Part shown: positions 45,010 through 54,447 of the stretch, in pieces | Numbering within the stretch: the stretch's first letter is position 1 | Layout: each line of letters starts with the position of its first letter | Source of the DNA: Ipomoea triloba | Taxonomy: Eukaryota; Streptophyta; Magnoliopsida; Solanales; Convolvulaceae | DNA: 64,000 bases | Direction: 5' to 3' | NCBI RefSeq assembly: GCF_003576645.1 | Contig: NC_044927.1 | Coordinates: forward strand, 12,126,297-12,190,296 | Notes under the pieces: generated by a model | Told to the model about the DNA's origin: nothing | Database searches by the model: none | Seen by the model: only the letters and a program-made list of their open reading frames with translations | Made by a program: the position numbers and the translations under genes

Positions 45010-47393
45010 TCAATCAATCTTCTCTAACTTCACATGGCATTGCTTCACTTTCTTTCCACCCTTGGTTGAAGAAAATGAATCAAGCAAACAACGCTTGACC
45101 GGTCCATCAGTAGTACAATCAGTACTACTCGTTGGGGCCAACATAGCAACAGGGCTCTCCGCTTCATCACTCTCAAAACCCTGAACATTGAAAACATATA
45201 TTAACAAAAGTTAATATTTATGTGCAGGAGCAATTATTATCTGCATTTAGTTCAAAAAGATAAGTCACCTCCAAAAATTTATCATCCCCCTCACTTATAG
45301 GGCATTCAGAGTTATAGTCATTTTCATGTAAACTTAGAAGATCAGGGCAGTGTTGTTGCAGCACAATCTGGTCAGTGTTAATTCTAAGAACAGGAAATGG
45401 GATATTACGACGAACAAACTGGTCCTTCTTTGCTGAAATCTTGAAAAACATTATCCTCCCTACCAGTTCAAATATCTCCTTTATGTGTCCAAGGTTCTGA
45501 AAAAATAAAGATGCAGTTAAGTTTAAAGTTCTGAATAAATTAAATCTGAAATGAAAATATGTATAAGAAATGTAGAAAAAACTTACATTCACATTTCTTT
45601 CATATAGGTCTTCTGCTGCAAGACCTAGCAAATCCACGCATTCTCTATCCCATAGCAAAAAGGATGCAGTACCCTTCATGTCAACCACACGTACTCTAAT
45701 TTTATACTTTGTAACGCTACCCTCAGGAATTTTATTACATTTGAAACACTTATTGACACCCTCAGAAAGTTTGAGTTTTTTATTGCAACCCTTATTAGGA
45801 TAGGAAATATAAAACCAATCACTTGAATTTTCAACACCATTTATCCTTGCAGCTATCCAAAAGTCACCAAACTGGAAAAAAATATAATACAGAAATTAAA
45901 TTAATGAATAAGAAACTGCAAATGTAATTTATTTGTAATTACCTGTTCATTGTCATAGAGATCAGTAATGGTAGTGAGTTCCATTGATTGAGTGCTTGAA
46001 TCATCATGAGTGTTTGTGAAACTCATGCTAGACATGGAAGCTATACTGCGCATGGGTGTTTGCTATGAGAGCTCTGTCATACTGTAAATTAAAAAAAAAG
46101 AGTTAATAACGAATATAAAAACAAATAAGTTTTATGTTAAGAGGTATCAGTTCATGTAAACTTACCTTTCTTTAAACTGCTGCATTTCAGGGCAGTCAAT
46201 ATTAAAGTGAATTTGAGTGACATCATAGGAAGAGCAGATTTTTACATCACCATCTGAAATTATATCTGTGTATGTTAGTATAGGTATACATCTAGAATTT
46301 AATTTAAACTATTTTGATAAACAACTCAGTGACTTACCTCTAACACCAAATTCCAGTCTACAAAACTGGATCAAAACATACAGAGGCTCATTACCAGGAG
46401 ATTGATAGAAAGACTCAATTTTTGCAACATGTTCATCCCAGAATGTACAGGTTAGACGATTACCCCTATTTTTTAAAGCAATCAAATGAAAATATTTAGC
46501 GAAGTAAAGATGCATGGTACTTATGTTTACAAATAGTAAATACTTTACTTACTGTGAATCTTCTATAACAAAGTCAATTAGTCTAGTATCATTGCCAGCA
46601 ATGGTCTTCTGTTGTGGAGCATGTATTTGAACCACACGACCAAATAAATCTATACGAAAAGCTCTTTGTCAAAAAATGCAAGAAAACAGTAAAAATTTTT
46701 CTAAACTAATTAATGGACTGAAATCATAGTTTTGAATGCTTACCAAACAGCTCTTTGTCATTTAAGGTTGGGTTACTCCTCAAACTTTGGAATGCCCTTA
46801 TTCTATACATGTGTTTGGGGAAATTTGTAGACCTATATTCTTTCATAATAGTCTCACCATTGAATTGCAACATGTATTCATGCATACTGGTTTTATAAGT
46901 ATGCCAATTTGCTACCACAAAGAAGTTTCTTACACAATAGACATCTCCTTCAACAAAACTGTTAAGGAATTTAGGAAGAATGTCCTTTGGTATATGGGCA
47001 TGGATAACAGTCCCCTGAACAAATAAATCCATATTTATGTGCTTAGCATTTGTAGAAAAAAATCTAAACAAAACTAAATCGAATAGTACAGATTCATTAA
47101 GCATTTGGTAATGAATTTGTACCAAAAACACAAAAATTACAAACACACAATTTTTTGCAGATTCATGAAGCATTTGTACCAAAAACTAACGTGGAACTAA
47201 TTTTTTTTTGCAGATTCATGAAGTATTTTTTGCAGAAAATACTTACCTCTTCGTCATGAAAGACTACCTCTTTGCTCTTGATCTCAGTAGACCCTCTCCT
47301 TTCCATTACGCAGTACGTACGCATCACTCGTAGCTTCATAGCACTACGTCTGTTGAAGGCAGTTAAATGGTTGGCGAGACAATACATCCCCAT
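45010..47393 (-). CDS. Replication protein A 70-kDa subunit-like (RPA1-like), nine exons
   Basis: Single-stranded-DNA-binding protein of the nucleus, related to the large RPA subunit used in replication and repair. Exons 47393-47247, 47014-46744, 46649-46553, 46465-46338, 46253-46166, 46045-45943, 45871-45587, 45496-45269 and 45180-45010 join in frame to 505 residues. OB-fold 1 (DUF223-like): MKLRVMRTY...EGDVYCVRNFFV, about 19-135. OB-fold 2: FGRVVQIHAP...GNRLTCTFWDEHV, about 140-245. C-terminal Rep_fac-A_C: DFWIAARING, CNKKL, CFKC, VRVVDMKGTASFLLWDREC, about 280-450. The zinc site keeps Cys 307, 320 and 323, but the first Cys seems replaced (YPNKGC). At about 505 residues it is shorter than a full RPA1 (about 600-650), lacking the N-terminal protein-interaction domain. 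I chose the acceptor at 46046 because an upstream one leads to a stop. Helitron origin is possible: a fragment of such a gene lies in the Helitron at 40118. Confidence 0.8.
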
Positions 47394-47913
47394 GATACAA
47401 ATCAGTTGTGCAGCAGAACGCAAAAGCTAAATATGGAGAATGTATCTGTATCTGTATCTAGTCTAGCTTAATATAACATGTAATATATATGTGAGATGTA
47501 GATGTCTAGAAGTGAAAGAGTTCTTAATGTACTGTATTAATGGTTGCCTTGATACTCTAACCGTTAATGACGGCTAGAGTATATATGGCTGTATATAATG
47601 TTGAGCGTGAAAGACATCTATAATGGTTCATGGATACTCGAATCGTTAGTGACGATTCGGATTCCTATTCAATTTCCCGGAAATCGTTACCGGCAAATTT
47701 GAAAATAACTTGATGTAATTGGATCCTTCTAAACGTCGCCGTTTAATGTTGGACTGTTGGTAAAACCTAATTACGTTACGCGTAACGACGCGTTGCTTAT
47801 CCTACAAAGTCGAACTGCCAAACGACGTCGTTTACTCTTGGGCGGGAATTTGTGAAAAAATGGAAGCATTTACAACGCCGTTTACATGACTGCATTTAAT
47901 GCTGTTGTTGTTG

Positions 47914-47985
<72 letters not shown>

Positions 47986-48130
47986 CATACCAGAAGAGAA
48001 CACTAAGAACCAATCTTACTCGTACTTTTGTAAATATCATATAATCATATCAATTTTTTATATATATAAAAAAAAAGCATTGTAGCATTTTCGTAATTAT
48101 CATCAACTTCACATTGCAAATTTGAAAACT
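47394..48130. other. Upstream region of RPA-like gene; long TA microsatellite
   Basis: Sequence with several related ACGACGCGTTG/GTCGTTTAC words (47640-47890), then a TA run of about 65 bases (47918-47984). The promoter of the RPA-like gene should lie here, but no clear TATA box distinct from the repeat is seen. Confidence 0.5.
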
Positions 48131-48290
48131 TTTTTTTTTTTTTGTAAAAACGTTACAAAGAAAAGGATGAGGGTGCATAAGCCACTCCTCGCAACCTAAC
48201 ATAGAAACGGATTTCTTGGCAAAGATATGAGTAGCCCAATTTGCATATCGCTTTACAAAAGAGATAGATGATGGGTAAATATGCATAAAT
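48131..48290 (-). mobile_element. LINE (L1-like) 3' end fragment
   Basis: The minus strand encodes PSSISFVKRYANWATHIFAK and CEEWLMHPHPFL, the conserved end of the plant LINE RNase H domain. T-rich sequence (48129-48142) at the left stands for the poly(A) tail. Only about 50 codons survive. Confidence 0.6.
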
Positions 48291-48935
48291 GACTAACCCG
48301 TATAGCCAATCCGTCAAAAAGTCACCCGACCGGTCCGTCATAGCCATCACCCCGACAGGAATAAATCACTTGTGATCAACCGTACCGCTCGTACCGATGG
48401 GCTTCGTGACAAAAGAAGATGATCTCGGATAACCCTTGGAATTGCTCCGACGGAAAGCTACCCGGTCAGTCTACTGTAGGTTGACCGGTCAGTCTAGAAA
48501 GTGACGTAACCTGCAAGCCGAAAACCTAACTTACACAACAATTAATGAGGGCCAACTTGCACCTGCAGAGCGACAATTGACAGCCTGCATGCATAACGGC
48601 TCTGCAACCTCGATCAGTCAGCCTACGTGTAGCTTGTGGAGCGACCGTCTGACCAAGCCAACGAGAAGATGCCACGTTAAGCCACTTGTTACAGGTGCAT
48701 TAAATGCGTAGACTGACTCAGTCAGTTTAAATATGAGGGTCTCCCCCTCACTTCTCATCATCATCTCATTGTAACAACTACTACTTGCTACTTGTAATCT
48801 TTACACTGTAGCATCTCTTTATTTGAGAATTACTCTACATAGCAATGCATTCACTACTTACGACCATCCACTTGTAGTCACTTGTTACTCGTAATACAAA
48901 AGAGCCTCGGACTGCTCGGTCGCCCTATAAGAAGA
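48291..48935 (+). mobile_element. Possible solo LTR
   Basis: A GC-balanced island with CGGTCAGTCTA repeated near 48470 and 48508 and GACTGACTCAGTCAG near 48712, then TTTAAATATGAGGG (TATA-like) and CTCATTGTAACAACTACTACTTG, typical of an LTR promoter and U5. It ends close to the minisatellite. Ends and TSD were not located. Confidence 0.35.
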
Positions 48936-49195
48936 AAAACCACGCACCTAAAGCTTTAGACCGACGCAGCTTAAGTTTCAACAAGAAACACACCTTAAGT
49001 TCTCAACTGAAGAACTGACACACCTTAAGCACAAAAACCACGCACCTTAAGCACAAAACCTACGCACATTAAGTACAAAACTTACGCACCTTAAGTTCTC
49101 AACTGCACAAGCGACACACCTTAAGCATAGAACCCATGCACCTAAAGAAGGAACACGACGCACCTTAAGCACAAAACTTACATATCTTAAGTTTC
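48936..49195. repeat. CACCTTAAG minisatellite, array 1
   Basis: Degenerate tandem array in which the word (CG)CACCTTAAG returns about every 18-30 bases (spacers such as CACAAAACC, TTTCAACA, TTCTCAACTG). At least ten units, all in one orientation. No coding. Confidence 0.85.
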
Positions 49196-49344
49196 ACCCA
49201 TATGGAAAATAACCAAATTACCACCTTATTTTTGTAATGTTGTTAATCCTGGATGCTGATTTTGACAATATCAATGGCTCTCTTCTCACCGCACAATCGC
49301 ACATGAAAAGCCCTATCGCACGCGAACAGAATTATATATATATA

Positions 49345-49800
49345 TATATATATATGGAATGGTTTAGGTGCGGGGAAGGGTTCTCGTGCGGTTGTGTGGT
49401 TACACACCTTAAGCATTACAATAGCGCACCTTAAGTATACAAACCACGCACCTTAATCACACAAAGAAAGCACCTTAAAAACATAAACCACACGCACCTA
49501 AAGCTTTAGGCCGACGCACCTTAAGTACACAAACCACGCACCTAAGGTTTTAAAATGTCGCACCTTAAGTTTCAACAACTCACGTACCTTAAGCATACAT
49601 ATCTCGCACTTTAAGAAGGAAAACAATGCACCTTAAGAAGGAAAACCATGCATCTTAAGCTTTAGATTCACTCACCTTAAGTTTCAACACTCGCGCAACT
49701 TAAGCATACAAATCACGCACTTTAAGAAGGAAAATCATGCACCTTAAGAAAAAAATTACGTACCTTAAGCAAACGCACGAGAACTAAATTCTATATATAT
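49345..49800. mobile_element. Element with GTTCTCGTGCG inverted ends and CACCTTAAG array 2
   Basis: GGTTCTCGTGCGGTTG at about 49379 and its complement CGCACGAGAAC at 49784-49794 frame a second CACCTTAAG array (49400-49780, about 17 units). TA-rich sequence flanks both ends (TATATATAT at 49334 and CTATATATAT at 49791). The structure suggests a short transposon filled by a minisatellite. The exact ends are uncertain. Confidence 0.55.
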
Positions 49801-51257
49801 ACTAACAAATTACCCGTGCGATGCACGGATGAATTTTTTATTATATATTTAAATAATAAAATTAATGATGAAATTATAAACAATTCTAATATTTGAAAGT
49901 GTACATTTATTTGAAATTATAGAATTTGATATTAGTGTTGAAATTGATGACTTAAAATTATATTAGAAAAAATATAAACAAAAAATAGAAGGAAGAGCAT
50001 GACTAATTGATATTATTTTAAGTAACAAAAATATACTATAATAAAATGAAGGGAATCTCTAAGTTTAATTATCATAGTAAGATTAAAGTGTTAAATACAT
50101 GTTGGTAATATGGACGTAATATGTGTACATTTAATTTTCTTTTAATTATGGACGTAATATGTGTATATTTATTTTCCTTTAATTACCCACAATTATATGT
50201 GTATGTTTAATTTTTTATATGGGCAGAAAAATTTATCATTAATAATTCTAATAAAAATGATGTCGTTTTATTATGATTACTATATCAAAATTAAGGAGTA
50301 TGTATTATTCTTAATTAATATTATGCTAATTATGACGTTCATGTATTATGAATAATTATGGTAATTAAGGAGTATATATTATTCTTAAAAAATAAATATG
50401 TTTAATTTTTTTTTAATTATGGGCGTAATATGTGTATGTTTAATTTTCTTTAATTATGTCCGTAATATGTGTATCATTAATTTCCTTAATTGATTAGATA
50501 AAATCTTTACGGCAAATATAAAAAACCGTTTAATAAAAGTATAATGTTTGAATTAATTTCCTAATTACCATAATTATTAAGATTTTATTCAAAAGTAACT
50601 ATTAGCATAATTTTATATGTGTAATAATCTGTAAATTGGAATAATTTGTGTAATTGTATGGACGTAATAATATGTGAATTGGATTAATTATCATAATTTT
50701 TTTAGTCTCCTCTAATTATGGATGTAATATGTGTATTATCAAATTCCTTAACTGATTAGATAAAATTTATATTACGAAAAGTATTAATTCCTTAGTTGTC
50801 AAAATTTTTAAGATTTTATTCAAAAGTAAAGAAATGAAGTGCACAGGTAATTGATATTATTTGAAGTAAAAAATATATAAAATTATCGTAAGAATGGAAT
50901 CTCTATGTTTAATTATCATAATAAATTTAAATGTTAAATACGGTTGATAATTACCACGGGTTATTTAGATGGTAAATAGTATATATGATAATTATCTATA
51001 TAGATCACCATAATAAACGGATTAGCATATGGAACAATATTATATAAAAGGAAGGACTTTTAGGTAAGATATATTAGAAAAAATATCAAATAATTAAAAT
51101 ATGATATGAAAATTATATTAGAAAATTGATTACATAGTATCAATCATGCCAATTTTTCCTAATTCTATATTTGTAATTACCTTTTATAAACGGATTTAAT
51201 AAGAAAATGTAGTTACGAACTTATATTAAGAGTTTTGGGTTATTGTTATATTATTAT

Positions 51258-52415
51258 GGCTAAAGTGCCATCCCGCACCATGAACCATTCACGATTATTC
51301 ACCCCGCACCATCATCTTCAATAAGTGATTATTCGAGCTATAAACTAATTTTTTTTTGCGCCTAGCATTTTTTGTAGGTTTTCTACAGGTTACCGGTAAT
51401 CTGATGCTGACATGTAATTTTTTATTATTTTATTTTATTTTTTCTTATATTTCTTTGAGCAGCTAGGGCTCCCAGTGAAGATCCAGATGATCTATTACAG
51501 CTCTAAGAGGACATCCATACCAAACTCTTCGTAGAAACGCATACATACACAACACAACACACACCCGATGAAATATAATGGGAGCAAATCACAGAAACCG
51601 AGATAGATTAAAAAAAAAGAAGAAGCATAAATATACATAACCACGTAGAAATGAAGTGAAATATGAGAAAAGGGAAAAAGGAAGTTACCGCGGGGCCATG
51701 AAAAAGATCGGAGGAAATGAACTCGTTATTGTCGGCGTCGGTCCAGGAAGCAAGCGAGTAAATTATATTATTTGTTTTTGTTGGGAGAAGCAGAGTAAAT
51801 CTAGAGGAAAAGTGGAAAACGTTGAGAATGAGAAAAAAAGAATAGAGAGATAAGGTTGGCACGTGGTGCCAATGCCCTTAGTGAAGAGATTGATAGAATT
51901 ATGGTAAGCACTGGGTGTGTGCTGCGAAACTCCCATCTCTAAAGATGAATTTTCCTTTAGCGAACCTTTTGCCTCCGGTTCATCAAGAGTCGGGTTCATA
52001 TGCGAACTTCATATTTGGAAGTGGCAATACAGATTGCGAAATGGACGGCGTTGGCACGAAGCAGGCATGGGGCGAAATACAACTCTAGTCTTCTTCTCGT
52101 CTTGGCGTGGCAGCTCGGTCCTCTCTCCGGCATGGTGAAGGTTGAAGATGATTAAGGTAATTAAGGCTTAATTAATGGTAATTAGTCGTTAATAAGCCAC
52201 ATCATTAATATTTCAAAAAAAAATAGCCACCTCATCAACAAATAAGCCGATATCAGCTTCCAAACCCGTGACATGTCAACACTTTACCAGAAAACCTACA
52301 AAAAATGTCAGGCGAAAAAAAAAATTAGTTTATGCCTCGAATAATCACTTATTGAAGATGATGATGCAGGATGAATAATCGTGAATGGTTCATGATGTGG
52401 GATGATACTTTAGCC
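51258..52415. mobile_element. Pack-MULE-like element with ~100-bp TIRs and perfect 9-bp TSD
   Basis: 1,158 bp, starting GGCTAAAGTGCCATCCCGCA; the right end complement begins GGCTAAAGTATCATCCCACA. TIRs continue for at least 100 bp (TCAATAAGTGATTATTCGAG in both). Identical TSD TATTATTAT at 51249-51257 and 52416-52424. The interior (about 51440-52150) is unlike TIR or flank, less AT-rich, and holds exon-like pieces. This is the layout of a Pack-MULE, a non-autonomous Mutator element that has captured gene fragments. No transposase is present. Confidence 0.8.
51695..52088. pseudogene. Captured gene fragments inside the Pack-MULE-like element (unidentified)
   Basis: On the minus strand, 51695-51760 reads SLASWTDADNNEFISSDLFH then GPAV, directly followed by a GTAAC donor, as an exon would be. 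On the plus strand, 51945-52088 is a 47-codon frame starting MNFPLANLLPPVHQESGSYA with coding-like composition. I cannot name either source gene. The opposite orientations argue for separate captures. They are unlikely to make a useful protein. Confidence 0.4.
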
Positions 52416-52503
52416 TATTATTATTAATATTAAAGAAATTATATTAAGAATTTTGAATTATTATTATTACGGAGTATTATATTATTATTATTATTATTAT
52501 TAC

Positions 52504-52536
<33 letters not shown>

Positions 52537-52638
52537 CTTCACATAATAGATTTTAAATCAAGGTTACAAAATTTAATATTATTATTTCATTTATTCAAGT
52601 ATAGTAATCACCATTTTTAACTAATAATCGTGCATTAG

Positions 52639-54200
52639 TATTTGGCAATTAATGATAAATATTAGTAATAATTGGAATCAACAATCAATGATATATGAAG
52701 TGATACAATGACATGATTTTAAGTTATTTAGGGGCTGGATTATAATTTTTTGAGTTAGATTGTGAAATTCATTATAACTATTGTTGATTTTGATTTTGGG
52801 TCAAATTTAAATAAAACGATATTTGGATAATATTTTGAGTTTTGGTTGGAATGTTTCGAAAAAGACGCACACTTAGGGTGTGTTTGGAAACCCGAAAAAT
52901 GATTTTCGAAAATTATTTTCCGGGTTTTTGGTGTTTGGCTAGGACAGGAAAATAGAAGTCACGTAAAATAGCTTTGCAGTCAACGTAAAATAGCCCCTCT
53001 TTTCTGTAAAATGACTTCCCCTTTTTTTGGGGGGAAGTCATTTTACACTCTTCCTCCAACCTCCATCAACATAAAAAAGGGTCGGAGAAAGGGAACCTGC
53101 ACTGCGCGCCTGAGACCCTGTTGGAGGTTCATCCCATCGCCTGAGACCCTGTTGGAGGTTCATCCCATCGCCGTTGTCGATCTGCCTGTCGCTGCCACAA
53201 GAACTGCTTTGCCGAAAAATATGGAACTCCACTGGATTGCTCGCAGCTCGCCGGATCCGCTGCTGCACTGTCGGAGAAGCTTTGTCTACGTCGAACGGGA
53301 GAGACGTAACTGTTGCTCATCGCTGCAAAGAGTACGCTGGAGACGGAGGACTCGCTGGCGATGAAGACGGAGGAAGAAACCCAGATTGCCGCTGCTTTGC
53401 CCAAGGAGACCTCAAATTGCCTTCTTCGGCGAGAAGGAGACCGGCAACGGCTAGCCAGAATATGTCGCCGGCCGTCGGAATCTGTCGCCGGAACTTAAAT
53501 GATTTGTTATTACAGGTCATTTACCGGCTATTGCGTTTCATTGCCCCAAGTTGACATGTTAAAGGGTTTAATTGACCCTTTTAAAAGTTTATGTGCCTAA
53601 TTGACTTTTGGTATAAATTTTAGGGGCTTATTTGACAATTTTCCTATACAAATATAATAAATATTAATATTTTATTTAATACTTCAACATGAAACATGTA
53701 GGGGAAAAACTATCACTGCAAAATATCGACAAGCGCTTGTAAGATCAAGAGTTCATAGTACAACTAAGATCCAGTCATATACATAACATGACAAATTCAA
53801 CCTTCTACACCATAATCTTATTGCATTACGCTGTCATCTATGCTACAACTAGTTACTGAATTGCAAATGGCACACTACTAATAAAAACGAAGAGGACAAA
53901 ATGGTAAAGATGAAGACAACGACAATGTTAACCAAAAGAGAATTAAGAAGACTTAGAGAAATTTAAACCAAAAGTAGTATTTATTTAGATTATCGATTTT
54001 ACAAAATTGCAAACATTTATTCTAGTGACAATTATAATGAATCTCCTATATTATCTTATATTCATATACTTTAATATACTTTAAAATATTTATTTAAATA
54101 TAAACATTGGACGTTAGATTAAAGCCCATAGTGGTCCAATAAGAAAGTACTCTTCACTACGGCCTAGCCCATTTTCCATAATTGCGTTTCCCCCCTTCTA
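52639..54200. other. Intergenic region with an element start, hairpin and 31-bp duplication
   Basis: 52876 begins GTGTGTTTGGAAACCCG, resembling the start of the repeat at 62693. A perfect hairpin GTAAAATGACTTCCCC/GGGGAAGTCATTTTAC sits at 53006-53021 and 53031-53046. CCTGAGACCCTGTTGGAGGT is duplicated with period 31 (53109, 53140). 53050-53560 is GC-richer with several chance frames in both strands; none resembles a known protein. 53560-54200 is AT-rich and leads to the CAS promoter. Confidence 0.5.
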
Positions 54201-54239
54201 TTATCCCTCCTTTTTTACAACATTGTTCAAACGCTTCAG

Positions 54240-54447
54240 CCACTATCTCTCTCTCTCTCAGTGTGCCGATCGATCGCTCAGAGGTACTCTCTTTCTCTCT
54301 ATACCATTTCACAAATTCAATATTCTCTCTCATTTCCTTCAACTCCATTTCTGGCTACACACTTATATACCTATAGATTTCTCTACAGTTTCGAAAAATC
54401 TCTGTAAAACCCTAGGAATACACTTCACTGTTTAAGCTCAAACTGAT
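54240..54447 (+). promoter_or_regulatory. 5' leader of CAS/exportin-2 gene
   Basis: Pyrimidine-rich leader with CTCTCTCTCTCTC (about 54248-54260), a common feature of highly expressed plant 5' UTRs. No TATA box is evident, in keeping with a housekeeping promoter. Confidence 0.4.

Larger units (their letters stand above)
49801..52638 (-). mobile_element. Non-autonomous Helitron, copy 2 (minus)
   Basis: The left end ACTAACAAATTACCCGTGCG, followed by the hairpin CCGTGC-GAT-GCACGG arms (49814-49828), is the complement of a Helitron 3' end. The final CTAGT has drifted to TTAGT. The body is collinear with copy 1 (9341-11470), for example TGAAATTATAAACAATTCTA, GGTAATTAAGGAGTATATAT and AGTAATCACCATTTTTAACT near the right limit. 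It preserves the empty sites of both copy 1 insertions and carries a different one (51258-52415). An ATT microsatellite lies at about 52455-52536. Non-coding. Confidence 0.72.

Noticed and set aside
46046..46095. A premature stop (TAG at 46063-46065) in the RPA-like gene
   Set aside because: It lies in frame only if the acceptor near 46083 is used. The CGCAG acceptor at 46046 joins in frame and skips it.
48936..49780. CRISPR-like array
   Set aside because: Repeats are short, degenerate and irregularly spaced in a plant nuclear context; this is a minisatellite.
53011..53554. Overlapping frames of 117 and 126 codons in the GC-rich island
   Set aside because: Mutually overlapping in different frames, Arg/Ser-rich, include the 31-bp duplication and match no family I know.
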